Source: Stackebrandtia nassauensis DSM 44728 (GTDB lineage: Bacteria; Actinomycetota; Actinomycetes; Mycobacteriales; Micromonosporaceae). Taken from it: a stretch of 64,000 nt of DNA. Of this stretch, positions 34,988-44,900 are shown piece by piece. The position numbers were made by a program, and so were the translations under genes. A model generated the notes under the pieces. The model made no database searches and was not told the DNA's origin. It saw only the letters and a list, made by a program, of their open reading frames with translations. The first letter of the stretch is position 1. Every line of letters begins with the position of its first letter. The stretch is taken from NCBI RefSeq assembly GCF_000024545.1, contig NC_013947.1:4216001-4280000 (forward strand). Direction: 5' to 3'.

Positions 34988-35599
34988 ATGTCGTCGATCG
35001 TGCGAACCGAGCGCGAAGCCCTGACCACTCTGCTGACGACCCTGGGCCCGCAGGCTCCGACCCTGTGCACCGGCTGGACCACCGCCGACCTGGCGGCGCA
35101 CCTGGTGGCCCGGGAACGGCGGGCCGACAGCCTGCCCGGCCTGATGGTGCCGCTGCTGGCGGGTCACACCGAACGCGTCCGGCGCGGCTACCGCGACCTG
35201 GACTACGACAAGCTGCTGGACCTACTGCGTCGGCCACCCTGGTGGGCGCTGACCACCACGATCGAATCCTTCGACCTGGCAGAGTGGTTCGTGCACCACG
35301 AGGACGTGCGCCGAGCCGCCCCCGACTGGCAGCCCCGACCGCTGCCCCGCCCGTTCGGCGAGGCGCTGTGGGACAAACCGTTCCTGACCCAGGCGCTGCT
35401 GTTTCGCACCGGCTTCGCGGTCACGCTGGAGGCACCCGGCTACGGGCGCCGCACCGTCGGCCGGGGCCCGTCGGCCGCGACGGTCACCGGCGAGCCCGGC
35501 GAGATCCTGCTGTTCTGCTTCGGGCGGCAGGCGCACGCGCGCGTCGACGTCGAGGGCCGCAAGGCCGCGAAACTGCGCCGCGCGAAGCTGGGGCTCTAG
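34988..35599 (+). CDS. TIGR03085-type metal-binding protein (DinB/MDMPI fold)
   Basis: A 203-residue protein. The N-terminal LCTGWTTADLAAHLVARERRAD and later FDLAEWFVHHEDVRRA carry the His residues of the DinB/mycothiol-dependent maleylpyruvate isomerase fold, in the TIGR03085 arrangement found across actinobacteria. The function of that group is not established; mycothiol-related chemistry is a guess. The C-terminus (RKAAKLRRAKLGL) is conserved in the family. Divergent from the ABC exporter; no clear ribosome site. Confidence 0.8.
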   Translation: MSSIVRTEREALTTLLTTLGPQAPTLCTGWTTADLAAHLVARERRADSLPGLMVPLLAGHTERVRRGYRDLDYDKLLDLLRRPPWWALTTTIESFDLAEWFVHHEDVRRAAPDWQPRPLPRPFGEALWDKPFLTQALLFRTGFAVTLEAPGYGRRTVGRGPSAATVTGEPGEILLFCFGRQAHARVDVEGRKAAKLRRAKLGL

Positions 35600-35610
35600 C
35601 TGGCTCGTCT

Positions 35611-35740
35611 AGCGCTGTGCCCCAGTTCGCGCGTCTAGCGCTGTGCCTCAGCTCGCTCTCCGAGCGCTGTGCCTCAGCTCGCTCTCCGAGCGCTGTGCCT
35701 CAGCTCGCTCTCCGAGCGCTGTGCCTCAGTTCGCTCTCCG
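35611..35740. repeat. Five tandem copies of a 26-bp unit
   Basis: Units starting AGCGCTGTGCC recur at 35611, 35637, 35663, 35689 and 35715, exactly 26 bp apart, with a sixth start (AGCG) at 35741. The inner copies contain CGCTC-TC-CGAGCG, a short palindrome. The array lies between two convergent genes and supplies the stop codon and last codons of the minus-strand small gene. Perfect periodicity suggests a variable-number repeat. Confidence 0.9.
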
Positions 35741-35905
35741 AGCGAAGTGAAGCCACCCCTCGCCCCGGCAGAACCAGCACTCGTCGCTGACGACACCGGC
35801 GACGATCTTGCCGTCCTTGACTCGGGCGGCCTGCCGTTCCAGATCACCCGAACCCGAACAGGTCAGGCACAGGGTACGCAGGGATTGGGGGTCGGCGTTG
35901 GACAC
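35726..35905 (-). CDS. Small zinc-binding protein with two CxxCxGxG motifs
   Basis: A 59-residue protein with LCLTCSGSG and ECWFCRGEG, the DnaJ-type zinc motif repeated twice. Such small proteins are widespread in actinobacteria; function unknown. The start is GTG at 35905, 5 bp after the endonuclease V gene, so it is probably co-transcribed. Its last six codons (FARRAN) and stop are inside the 26-bp repeat, so the C-terminus may vary between strains. Confidence 0.65.
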   Translation of the reverse strand: MSNADPQSLRTLCLTCSGSGDLERQAARVKDGKIVAGVVSDECWFCRGEGWLHFARRAN

Positions 35906-35910
35906 GCGCT

Positions 35911-36582
35911 TCAGCCTAGCGCCTCGGCCAAAGTGTCCCGCGACAGCCGATCGGCGGCCCGGGTGGTGGCGGGCAGCCGAAACCGCGGCGACAACCGCAA
36001 CGCCACCTCCACCGCCTCGTCCAGACCAATACGATGACCGACCGAGACATAAACGGGTTTCACATTGTCCTGTGTGCGCAGACAAGCGCCCACGACATCG
36101 TCCCCATTGAATATCAATGTGGACGATCCGCGTCGCTTTCCCGGTTCATTGACAGCGAATTCGGGAGGATTCTTCGCAATTCCCATTGTCGGTTGATTCA
36201 TGTGGACACCCAGATGGCACGCCATTCCGAACCCCCGGGGATGCGCCAGCCCGTGCCCGTCGCAGACCACCAGCTCAGCCGCCACGTCCAACCGTTCCAA
36301 CACCTGGGACGACAATGGCACCTCCCGAAATCCCAACAACCCCGGCCGATACGGGAACTCCACCCGCCCCACCACCGTCGCGGTGGCCACCACCGCCAGC
36401 GATCCCAGCTCAAAGGCCACCGCCGCCGCGGCGGCCAGCTCGGAATCTTTGTCATAGGCGATATCGACCCCGGCCACCACCCCAGGGGCCACCCGAACGC
36501 CCTCGCGACACACCCGGGTCCGCAACGACTCCTGCAACTTCTCGGCGGTCTCGACGTCGGTCGGCCATGGGTATTTCGTCAC
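35911..36582 (-). CDS. nfi: Endonuclease V (deoxyinosine 3'-endonuclease)
   Basis: A 223-residue protein. Family motifs: VVAGVDIAYDKD with the metal-binding Asp, FPYRPGLLGFREVP (lesion-recognition region), VVCDGHGLAHPRGFGMACHLGV with the second Asp, and GIAKNP. It cuts DNA one base 3' of deoxyinosine, starting repair of deaminated adenine. Length matches the family. It is followed by the small zinc protein. Confidence 0.94.
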   Translation of the reverse strand: MTKYPWPTDVETAEKLQESLRTRVCREGVRVAPGVVAGVDIAYDKDSELAAAAAVAFELGSLAVVATATVVGRVEFPYRPGLLGFREVPLSSQVLERLDVAAELVVCDGHGLAHPRGFGMACHLGVHMNQPTMGIAKNPPEFAVNEPGKRRGSSTLIFNGDDVVGACLRTQDNVKPVYVSVGHRIGLDEAVEVALRLSPRFRLPATTRAADRLSRDTLAEALG

Positions 36583-36778
36583 GGCCGCAACGCTACCGGC
36601 AGCGTAATCGCTTACTCGTTACCGAGCTGATACCACAATGTGTACGTCCCGTGTCCACGTCGACCCGGATGTCGCTGCGTGAGCTGGCACACTAGCATTC
36701 CGAAAGCACCAAACACTGAACGACACCCATTCGCCCATACCCGGATAAATTGCGGGTTTTCTCGAAACAGGGACACGT

Positions 36779-37537
36779 ATGGAAAAACCGACGGATGCCT
36801 CCACCCCACTGGTCCGGCTGTCCGGGGTCAATAAGCACTTCGGCAGCAACCACGTGCTCAAGGACATCAACCTGCACGTGGACCGAGGCGAGGTTATCGT
36901 CCTCATCGGACCTTCGGGTTCGGGTAAATCCACCCTGTGCCGCACCATCAACCGCCTGGAGACCATCGACTCCGGCACCATCACCGTCGACGGCAAACCC
37001 CTTCCCGCCGAAGGCCGCGAACTGGCGAAACTGCGCTCCGACGTCGGCATGGTGTTCCAGCACTTCAACCTGTTCGCGCACCTCACCGTGCTGCAGAACA
37101 TCACCCTGGGACCCATCAAGGTGCGCCGCCAGTCCAAGGCCGCCGCCGAGAAGCGCGGCCGGGAACTCCTCGAACGCGTCGGCCTGGCCGACAAGGCCGA
37201 CGCCCTCCCCGCCCAGCTGTCCGGCGGCCAGCAACAGCGTGTGGCCATCGCCCGCGGCCTGGCCATGGACCCCAAGCTCATGATGTTCGACGAGCCCACC
37301 TCGGCCCTCGACCCCGAGATGATCAACGAGGTCCTCGACGTGATGCAGGACCTGGCCCGCGAGGGCATGACGATGGTCGTGGTCACGCACGAGATGGGCT
37401 TCGCCCGCCGCGCCTCCAACCGGGTCATCTTCCTGGCCGACGGCGCCATCGTCGAAGAGGCTCCCCCGGCCGAGTTCTTCGACAACCCCCAGACCGAACG
37501 TGCGCAGGACTTTTTGTCGAAAGTGTTGTCTCACTGA
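36779..37537 (+). CDS. gluA: Glutamate/polar amino-acid ABC transporter ATPase
   Basis: A 252-residue ATPase. Walker A GPSGSGKST, Q-loop VFQHFNLFAH, signature LSGGQQQR, Walker B LMMFDEPTSALDP and switch THEMGF are complete. The sequence is of the GlnQ/GluA polar amino-acid class, and the order ATPase, binding lipoprotein, two permeases matches gluABCD of Corynebacterium. Glutamate as substrate is assigned by that arrangement; glutamine or aspartate is possible. CAGGGA precedes the ATG. Confidence 0.9.
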   Translation: MEKPTDASTPLVRLSGVNKHFGSNHVLKDINLHVDRGEVIVLIGPSGSGKSTLCRTINRLETIDSGTITVDGKPLPAEGRELAKLRSDVGMVFQHFNLFAHLTVLQNITLGPIKVRRQSKAAAEKRGRELLERVGLADKADALPAQLSGGQQQRVAIARGLAMDPKLMMFDEPTSALDPEMINEVLDVMQDLAREGMTMVVVTHEMGFARRASNRVIFLADGAIVEEAPPAEFFDNPQTERAQDFLSKVLSH

Positions 37538-37616
37538 TAGTCGAAACCGTTGTTTTCCCGGGGTAATGTCCGCCGGGACAGACCTCGTAATACAGACCGA
37601 AAGGAAACAGGCACAG

Positions 37617-38537
37617 ATGCGTAAGTTCCGCACTGCTGTGGTCGCGGGTGTTGCCGTGGCCCTGTTCGCCCTGTCCGCGTGCGCGGGTCAGGCGTCGAAG
37701 GACAAGGAAGAAGCCGACAAGAAGAAGGAAGAAGTCGGCGACTACGTCATGGAGCAGGACAAGGATGTCCCCGAGGGCCTGCTCGCCGACGCGGTGAAGG
37801 ACGGAAAGCTCGTCGTCGGTGTCAAGCCCGACCAGCCACTGATCGGCGAGAAGAAGGGCTCCACCTACGAGGGCTTCGACATCGAGATGGCGAAGCTGCT
37901 GGGTATGCGCCTGTTCGGCAAGGGTGGCGAGGAGAAGGTCGAGTTCAAGGAGACCACCTCCGACAACCGTGAGGCCTTCCTGAACTCCGGCGAGGTCGAC
38001 GTGGTCATCGCCAGCTACAGCATGTACCCCGACCGCGTGAAGCAGTTCTCGTTCGCCGGTCCGTACCTGTTCACCGGTCAGAACGCCCTGGTGTCTGCCG
38101 AGAACAAGGACATCAAGACCATTGATGACCTGGCGGGCAAGAAGGTCTGCATCGCCAAGGGCTCGGGTTCGATCGACAACCTGAAGAAGGAGAACCCGAA
38201 GGCCAAGATCGAGACCCGCGCCAACTACGGCGACTGTGCCGCCCAGGTCAAGGACGGCACCTTCGACGCGGTCAGCACCGACGAGACGATCCTGTACGGC
38301 TACAAGAGCCAGGACAAGGAAGCGTTCCGCATCCTCGACTCCTCGGAGAACTTCACCGACGAGCCTTACGGCATCGGCATGAAGAAGGGCAACGACGCGG
38401 CCAAGGACTACATCAACGAGATGATCAAAGCGGCCTACGAGAACGAAGACTGGGACAAGGCCTTCGAGCTGACCTTCGGTGCCGCTGGCATGGAGAAGCC
38501 GGAGTACCCCGAAATCGGCAAGATCACCTCTGACTAA
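37617..38537 (+). CDS. gluB: Amino-acid ABC transporter substrate-binding lipoprotein
   Basis: A 306-residue lipoprotein. Lipobox LSAC with C22 after a basic, hydrophobic signal. A Lys/Glu-rich linker (residues 26-42, KDKEEADKKKEE) precedes the type II periplasmic-binding fold, with LVVGVKPDQPL, GFDIEMAKLLG and FAGPYLFTGQNALV, typical of glutamate-binding proteins. It captures substrate outside the membrane for GluCD. AAAGGAAA lies upstream of the ATG. A strong hairpin directly follows the gene. Confidence 0.9.
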   Translation: MRKFRTAVVAGVAVALFALSACAGQASKDKEEADKKKEEVGDYVMEQDKDVPEGLLADAVKDGKLVVGVKPDQPLIGEKKGSTYEGFDIEMAKLLGMRLFGKGGEEKVEFKETTSDNREAFLNSGEVDVVIASYSMYPDRVKQFSFAGPYLFTGQNALVSAENKDIKTIDDLAGKKVCIAKGSGSIDNLKKENPKAKIETRANYGDCAAQVKDGTFDAVSTDETILYGYKSQDKEAFRILDSSENFTDEPYGIGMKKGNDAAKDYINEMIKAAYENEDWDKAFELTFGAAGMEKPEYPEIGKITSD

Positions 38538-38545
38538 GTAACCCA

Positions 38546-38576
38546 CTGGTGCCCGCCCACTTTGGGCGGGCACCAG
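38546..38576 (+). terminator. Intra-operon hairpin between gluB and gluC
   Basis: A perfect 14-bp stem (38546-38559 with 38563-38576) and a 3-base loop, 8 bases after the gluB stop. It is followed by CCCCATAC, not a T-run. It probably stabilises the gluAB message or causes partial termination, so that more binding protein than permease is made. Confidence 0.7.
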
Positions 38577-38603
38577 CCCCATACAGACCAATAAGGAATC
38601 ACC

Positions 38604-39266
38604 GTGTTCCAAAACCTCGACTACGTGTTGCCGATCCTGGCGCAGGGTTTCGTGACCACCCTGTGGCTGACACTGGCCAGCTTCGCCCTGGCGCTGGTCA
38701 TCGGCGGGATCCTCGCGCTCATGCACGTCAGTCCCGCGCCCCCCGCCCGTTGGGCCGCGACCGCCTACACCCAGTTCTTCCGCAACATCCCCCTACTCGT
38801 CATTCTGGTGCTGTTCCTGTTCGGCTTCACCGCGCTGGGCATCGGCAAGGGCATGGCCTCGTGGATCTGGGCGATCATCGGCCTGGGCACCTACACCGGC
38901 GCGCTGGTCGGTGAGACCCTGCGCTCGGGCATCAACTCCATCTCGCTCGGACAGGCCGAGGCCGCGCGCTCCATCGGCCTCACCTTCGGACAGTCACTGT
39001 CCAGCGTGATCCTCCCGCAGGCGTTCCGGACCGTCGTACCGCCACTGGGATCGCTGTTCATCGCGCTCGTCAAGAACAGCGCGCTGGCGTCCGCGGTCGG
39101 CATCATCGAGTTGAGCGGCGTCGCCGACCAGCTCCAGGAGGACAGGAACGTCAGTGTGTCGATCTGGACGATCGTCATCGGTGTGATCCTGTTCTACCTG
39201 ATCATCAACTTGCCCGCGAGTTATCTCATCCGCGTCGCTGAGAAGCGCGCCGCGATCTCCCGGTAG
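38604..39266 (+). CDS. gluC: Amino-acid ABC transporter permease, first subunit
   Basis: A 220-residue permease with five predicted transmembrane helices. The cytoplasmic EAA loop reads SLGQAEAARSIGLTFGQSLSSVILPQAFRTVVPP, the contact site for the ATPase. FFRNIPLLVILVLFLF is typical of the polar amino-acid (HisMQ/GluCD) class. Start GTG at 38604, with AAGGAA upstream. Co-transcribed with gluAB through a possible attenuating hairpin. Confidence 0.9.
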   Translation: MFQNLDYVLPILAQGFVTTLWLTLASFALALVIGGILALMHVSPAPPARWAATAYTQFFRNIPLLVILVLFLFGFTALGIGKGMASWIWAIIGLGTYTGALVGETLRSGINSISLGQAEAARSIGLTFGQSLSSVILPQAFRTVVPPLGSLFIALVKNSALASAVGIIELSGVADQLQEDRNVSVSIWTIVIGVILFYLIINLPASYLIRVAEKRAAISR

Positions 39267-39285
39267 CGACTGCGAAAGAACTCTC

Positions 39286-40218
39286 ATGAGCAAACAAGAA
39301 ACCTCCGTCCTCTTCGACGCGCTCGGCCCCAAGGGCAAGCAACGCGCGAGGATCGTCTCCGTAGTCGCCGGGCTGTTGATTGCCGCCTTCGTCACGTACG
39401 CGGTCATCATCTTGAGCAGCAACGAATTCTTCTCCGCCGAAGCCTGGAACACCGTCTTCGACGCCCAACTCTTCGAGACGATCTGGGTCAAGGGTCTGCT
39501 CGGAACGTTGCGCGCGGCCTTCTTCGGCTGCATCGGCGCCCTGGTCATCGGCGTCATCGTCGGTATGGGGCGAGTCTCGCGCTTCAAGTTCATCCGGGCC
39601 ATCAGCGCGGTCTACGTTCAGTTCTTCCGGTCGATCCCGCTGCTGCTGCTGATCTGGATCCCGTACGCGATCAACCTGTACTACGGGTACATGGACGCCC
39701 TGTTCACCGACGAGATCTGGCAGTTGACCTCGTTCGTCGTCATCGGCCTGTCCATCTACAACGGAGCGGTGCTCGCCGAGATCCTGCGCAGTGGTATCAA
39801 CGCGCTGCCGCCGGGACAGGCGATGGCCGGACACGCCGTCGGTCTGCGGCACGGTCAGGTCATGCGATCGATCGTCATGCCGCAGGCGATCCGCAACATG
39901 CTTCCGGCGGTGTTGGCCCAGTTGATCATCCTGTTCAAGGACACCTCGCTGGGTTACGCGATCACCTACCCCGAGCTGCTCCACGAAGCCCGGCTGCTGG
40001 GATCCAACTTCAACGTCGCACTGTTGCAGAGCTTGTTCACTGTCGCGTTCGTGTACTTCATCATCGCCTACACCGCGGGCAAGCTGGTCAACGTGGTCGA
40101 CCGCAAGATGAGCCGCAAGACCGCCGGTAAGACGGTGGGCGGCACGGACGACACAGCCGGTCTGGCCGCATTGCCGATCGCCGCTGCCAGCGATGCCGAT
40201 GGCGGAGGCAACAACTGA
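39286..40218 (+). CDS. gluD: Amino-acid ABC transporter permease, second subunit
   Basis: A 310-residue permease. EAA loop: PPGQAMAGHAVGLRHGQVMRSIVMPQAIRNMLPA. The N-terminus carries a soluble extension (about 24 residues), as in GluD. The C-terminal tail, RKMSRKTAGKTVGGTDDTAG, is cytoplasmic and unusual in length. It pairs with GluC to form the membrane channel. Last gene of the operon, followed by a strong terminator. Confidence 0.9.
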   Translation: MSKQETSVLFDALGPKGKQRARIVSVVAGLLIAAFVTYAVIILSSNEFFSAEAWNTVFDAQLFETIWVKGLLGTLRAAFFGCIGALVIGVIVGMGRVSRFKFIRAISAVYVQFFRSIPLLLLIWIPYAINLYYGYMDALFTDEIWQLTSFVVIGLSIYNGAVLAEILRSGINALPPGQAMAGHAVGLRHGQVMRSIVMPQAIRNMLPAVLAQLIILFKDTSLGYAITYPELLHEARLLGSNFNVALLQSLFTVAFVYFIIAYTAGKLVNVVDRKMSRKTAGKTVGGTDDTAGLAALPIAAASDADGGGNN

Positions 40219-40230
40219 CGTCCAGCTGAC

Positions 40231-40264
40231 AACGGCCCCGCGCGATTCGCGCGGGGCCGTTTTT
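40231..40264 (+). terminator. Rho-independent terminator of the glu operon
   Basis: Stem 40231-40244 pairs with 40248-40261, loop ATT, and the T-run TTTTT at 40260-40264. It lies 13 bases after the gluD stop. Confidence 0.92.
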
Positions 40265-40299
40265 CTTGGCCAGAACCGACGAGTCCCTACACTGGCCGA

Positions 40300-41073
40300 A
40301 TGACCACGGCAGGGCTGCGACTCAACGTACTCGGCAGCGCCACCCCATACCCGCGCCCTGACAATCCGTGCTCCGGCTACCTGCTCACCAGCGGCGACAC
40401 GAGGATCTGGCTGGACGCGGGAACCGGAACCCTCGCCGCGCTGCAACGACACGTCCGCCTCACCGACCTCGACGCCATTTGGATCTCCCACGCCCACGCC
40501 GACCACAGCGCCGACCTTTTGACCGCGTACTACGCCTTGCTCTACGCGGACCTTCGCCTCACCGCACCGCTCCCGCTCTACGGGCCACCCGGCATCGCCG
40601 ATCGGCTAGCCGACTTCCTCACCAACGGCCCCGAACGAAGCCCCGTCGAGCGGGCCTTCACCATCCACGAACTACACGACGGGCATCGCGCCGAGATAGG
40701 TCCACTGTCACTGACTACCCGGGCGGTCGAGCACGGGCTCCCGGCATTCGCGGTCCGCGTCGACGACGGTGACGTCTCGCTGGTCTACTCCGGCGACACC
40801 GCGCCCTGCGCCAAGCTCACCGAACTGGCCACCACCTGCGACACGCTGCTATGCGAAGCCGACAGCGCCGAACCCAGCACCCCACCGGTTCACCACACTC
40901 CCGAAGACGCGGGCACGACCGCCACCGCAGCTGGCGTGGGCCGATTGATCATCACCCACGTCGGCCCGTTCCTCACCCCCGAGCAAGCCGTCGACCGAGC
41001 CGCCGCGACGTTCTCCGGCCCGATCGGCTACGCCGCGCCAGGAACCACCATCGACATCACGCCGATGCCCTGA
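40300..41073 (+). CDS. Metallo-beta-lactamase-fold hydrolase (RNase Z-like)
   Basis: A 257-residue protein. The zinc motif is SHAHADHSAD (HxHxDH), followed by VEHG, VYSGDTAP (metal Asp), CEADS and a late ITHVGP. The LNVLGSATPYPRPDNPCSGYLL start resembles RNase Z and cyclic-nucleotide phosphodiesterase-type members. It may process a tRNA or hydrolyse a small ester; the specific substrate cannot be assigned. It ends 11 bp from convergent hisF. Confidence 0.82.
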   Translation: MTTAGLRLNVLGSATPYPRPDNPCSGYLLTSGDTRIWLDAGTGTLAALQRHVRLTDLDAIWISHAHADHSADLLTAYYALLYADLRLTAPLPLYGPPGIADRLADFLTNGPERSPVERAFTIHELHDGHRAEIGPLSLTTRAVEHGLPAFAVRVDDGDVSLVYSGDTAPCAKLTELATTCDTLLCEADSAEPSTPPVHHTPEDAGTTATAAGVGRLIITHVGPFLTPEQAVDRAAATFSGPIGYAAPGTTIDITPMP

Positions 41074-41084
41074 CCACCGGAACG

Positions 41085-41849
41085 CTACCGCCGCACGGTG
41101 GCCCCGGACGCGGCCAGCGCGTCCTTGACCTCACCAATACTCAACTGCCCGAAGTGGAACACACTCGCGGCCAACACCGCGTCGGCCCCGGCCTCCACCG
41201 CCGGAGCGAAATGGTCCAGCTCCCCCGCCCCACCCGAAGCGATCACCGGGATGTCAACGGCGGCACGGACAGCGCGTATCAACGGCAGATCGAACCCGTC
41301 CTTCGTACCGTCGGCGTCCATCGAGTTGACCAGCAACTCCCCCGCCCCCAGCTCGGCGCCCCGTTTCGCCCACTCGACCGCGTCGAGCCCGGTCCCCTGA
41401 CGGCCGCCGTGCGTCGTGACCTCCCAGCCGCTCGCGGTCTCCCCGGTGTGGCGGACGTCCAGCGACAACACCAGCACCTGGTTCCCGAACCGCTTCGCGA
41501 TCTCAGCGATGAGCTCCGGCCGGTTGATCGCGGCGGTGTTGACTCCAACCTTGTCCGCCCCGGCCCGCAGCAACGCGTCCACGTCCTCCACCGACCGCAC
41601 TCCCCCACCCACGGTCAGCGGAATGAACACGGTCTCAGCGGTGCGGCGCACGACATCGATCATGGTGGCCCGGTCGTCAACCGACGCGGTGACATCCAGA
41701 AACGTCAGCTCATCGGCCCCGGCCGCACCATACGCGGCGGCCAGTTCCACCGGATCCCCCGCGTCGCGCAACTCCTTGAACTTGACCCCCTTGACGACGC
41801 GGCCAGCGTCGACGTCGAGGCATGGAATGACACGAACGGCCAAAGACAT
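41085..41849 (-). CDS. hisF: Imidazole glycerol phosphate synthase cyclase subunit HisF
   Basis: A 254-residue TIM-barrel enzyme. Catalytic Asp residues lie in [14 protein letters not shown] (D12) and LSLDVRHTG (about D131); phosphate-binding loops are [15 protein letters not shown] and ASGGAG. It uses ammonia from HisH to make IGP and AICAR. The start at 41849 ([11 protein letters not shown]) fits the family. In most actinobacteria hisF is in the same operon as hisH and priA; here a SARP gene separates them. Confidence 0.96.
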   Translation of the reverse strand: MSLAVRVIPCLDVDAGRVVKGVKFKELRDAGDPVELAAAYGAAGADELTFLDVTASVDDRATMIDVVRRTAETVFIPLTVGGGVRSVEDVDALLRAGADKVGVNTAAINRPELIAEIAKRFGNQVLVLSLDVRHTGETASGWEVTTHGGRQGTGLDAVEWAKRGAELGAGELLVNSMDADGTKDGFDLPLIRAVRAAVDIPVIASGGAGELDHFAPAVEAGADAVLAASVFHFGQLSIGEVKDALAASGATVRR

Positions 41850-41989
41850 GGTGACCACGATAACCGCGCGTTGACCTGCTGCGATCAACAGACCCCACCG
41901 GGTTCAGCGCGCCAGGATTTGAGACCGGGAAACTGTAATCGCGCGTGTATAGTCCCATCGACATCGGTTGAAGTCGAACGGGAGTCGGC

Positions 41990-44900
41990 GTGGAGTTCTC
42001 GATACTCGGACCGTTGCGAGTCCAGCACGGCGGCCGTTCCGTCCCGATCTCCGGTCGCCACGCTCCCAAGCTGCTTGCGGTATTGCTGGTCGACGCCGGG
42101 CGTCTCGTCACCGTCACCCGTCTGATCGAAACGCTGTGGGCCGAGGATCCACCCGCCACAGCGAAGCGACAGGTCCAAAACGTTATGGCGGCGTTGCGCC
42201 GCGCGTTGCCGGAACCGGATGCCATCGAGGCGACCGGCAACGGCTACCGATTGGAGCTTGAATCGGCCACTGTGGATCTGCGGGAGTTTGAGCGATTGCG
42301 GTCGCTCGCCCGAGCGGCCGAACCACGGGAGGCATTGCGATATCTGCGAGAAGCGTTGCGACTGTGGCGGGGCGAGGCCCTCGCGGGCTTGACGGGGAGC
42401 AGCATCGAAGCGGCGGCGGCGAAGCTCAACGAGGCGAGGATCTCGGCCATCGAGGAACGCGTCGAGCTCGAGCTGGACCTGGAACGACGTTTGGACGTCG
42501 TCGGCGAACTGCGGGAGCTGCTGGTGGCGCACCCGTTCCGGCAACGGTTGACGGGACAACTGATGCGGGCGCTTTGGTACGCGGGGAGCAAGTCAGAGGC
42601 GTTGGAGGTCTACCGGAAACTGCGGAAACGATTGGCCGAGGGGCTGGGTCTGGATCCGGACGCCGAACTGGCGCGGTTGCACTCGGCGATCCTGCGGGGT
42701 GAGCCCGAAACCCCCGCTGCCGACCGGACCACAGCGGCGGTGCGGGAGCGGACGGTCCCGGCACAGCTGCCCGCCGCTCCGTCGACGTTCACGGGTCGGC
42801 GTAAGCAGGTGGTGGCGCTGGACGAGCTACTGGAGCAGGGGCGGAACACGGCGGTGGTGTCAGCGATCGCGGGGATGGGTGGTGCGGGGAAGACGGCGCT
42901 GGCGTTGTATTGGGGGCACCGGGTGCGGGAGCGGTTTCCAGACGGGCAGTTGTACATCAACTTGCGCGGGTACGACGAAGCGAAACCGGTCGCCGCGATC
43001 GACGCGCTGGGGCGGTTTCTGGTGGCACTGGGGCAAACCAGTACGACTGTCCCATCCGATGTGGATGAGGCGGCGGCATTGTTCCGGTCGCTGCTGTCCG
43101 AGCGGCGGATGCTCGTCATTCTCGACAACGCCCGCGAGGCAGCCCAGGTCCGACCGCTGCTGCCGGGCGGCGCCGGGAACCTGGCGATCGTGACCAGTCG
43201 GGATCGGCTGGCAAGCCTCACCGCACTTGAAGGCGCTGAGCCGATTCGGCTGGATACCTTGAGCCAGACGGAGTCACTGGAGTTGCTGGCGAACATCGTG
43301 GGAGCCGGGCGGCTGGACACTGACCCGGAAGCGGCACATCGGATCGCCGAGCTGTGCGGACGGCTGCCGTTGGCCTTGCGGATCGCGGGGGCGAGCTTGG
43401 CGGCGCAGCCAGACCTGGCACTCGGTGAGTTCACCGATGTACTGGGCGGGCCGGATCGGTTGCGGCGATTGGCGCTTGACGGGGACAAGCTCGCCAGCGT
43501 GTCCAACGTGCTCGAATTGTCCGTGGCAGCACTCGATGACACGAGCCGCGAACTGCTGCTGAAGCTGGCGCAGATCCTGGGCGACGACTTCTGTCATGGA
43601 CTGGCGGTCCACCTGTCCGAACTGGACGAAACCGGGGCCGGGCGAAATCTGGCGGCCCTGGAGGCCGCACATCTCATTGAGCAGCACATCCCGTCCCGGT
43701 ACCGTATTCACGACTTGACTCGCGATTACATGAGACAACAGGGTCGCCGGACCTTCGACGACGTTCGTCTTCACGACATTCAAACCTGTTTCATCACTTG
43801 GCATTACGCTGTCCGGCGCGAAATTTCCGTCACAGAGGCATCGAATGTCGTTTCCGCGTTCAACGCGTGGCGAGAACATCCTGAGATCTGGAAACTCGCG
43901 ACGATGTTCTCAGTCTTCAGCGGGACCGAGTACAAGCCCACTCAGCTACTTCAGTTGGCCGAGTGGGCACTCGTCGCGAGAAAAGACGGCATGGATCCCA
44001 TGGGCAACGCGTATCTCCTCATGGAGATCGCGATTCTGTATCGCGCCATGGGAAACCGGAATCTGGCGGTCCGCGAAGCAGAGAAGGCCATCGATGTCGT
44101 TCACCGAGCGGGTCTGGAGGATCCCGACGGGCGTTTCCGGGGGAATCTGGCATTGATGTACATGGAGGTGGGCCAGTACATCCAAGCCGAGACGCTCATG
44201 CGAGACGCGCTGCGATCGGCGCGAGAGTCAGGTGACGCCCAGAACATCAAGTCCTGTTCGTCGTCCCTGGCCGCCATCTGCCGCAGGTTGGGTAAGTTCG
44301 CCGACGCCGAGACACTACTCAACGGTGTCATTGACAATCCGGAGCTGCCCACACAACCCACTCTGGACATTACCGCGAAGGCCCAACTAGGCGCCCTCTA
44401 TCTGGACATCGGCCGCCTTACCGAGGCTCTCACGGTCCTTGACGAGGTGCACTCGCTGCCGCCGGACGTGGGAGGAATGCGATCACGCACGTTCTCGCGA
44501 ATCCTGCGTACTGAGGCTCTCTGCGCGCTGGGCCGGTACGAATCCGCGCGTCCAGAGTTGACCGACGTACTCGCTGTCGCCGTTCGCATGGACCTCACCG
44601 GGGCGGTCATGCTGGCTACGATCCAGTTGGCGCACCTCCACAGCGATTCGGGAGATCAACAAGCCGCGCTACGAGCCCTGGACACACTCGGCCCCCATCA
44701 CCTCAACGAATCCGACCAGAAATTCGCCGCTGAGATCGCGCGGCTGCGGTGCATCACCAACACCCGGCTTCGACGGTTCGCGAAAGCCGTCACGTTCGGC
44801 GGTTACGCGTGTGACCGCTACGCGAACATGTCCTATCCGCTGATGCACGCCAGGTCGCTGGCGGCGCTGGCCAACGCGTACGAGGGTGCAAACAATCCCG

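Noticed and set aside
35611-35740. CRISPR array
   Set aside because: 26-bp units abut directly with no spacers and no cas genes nearby.
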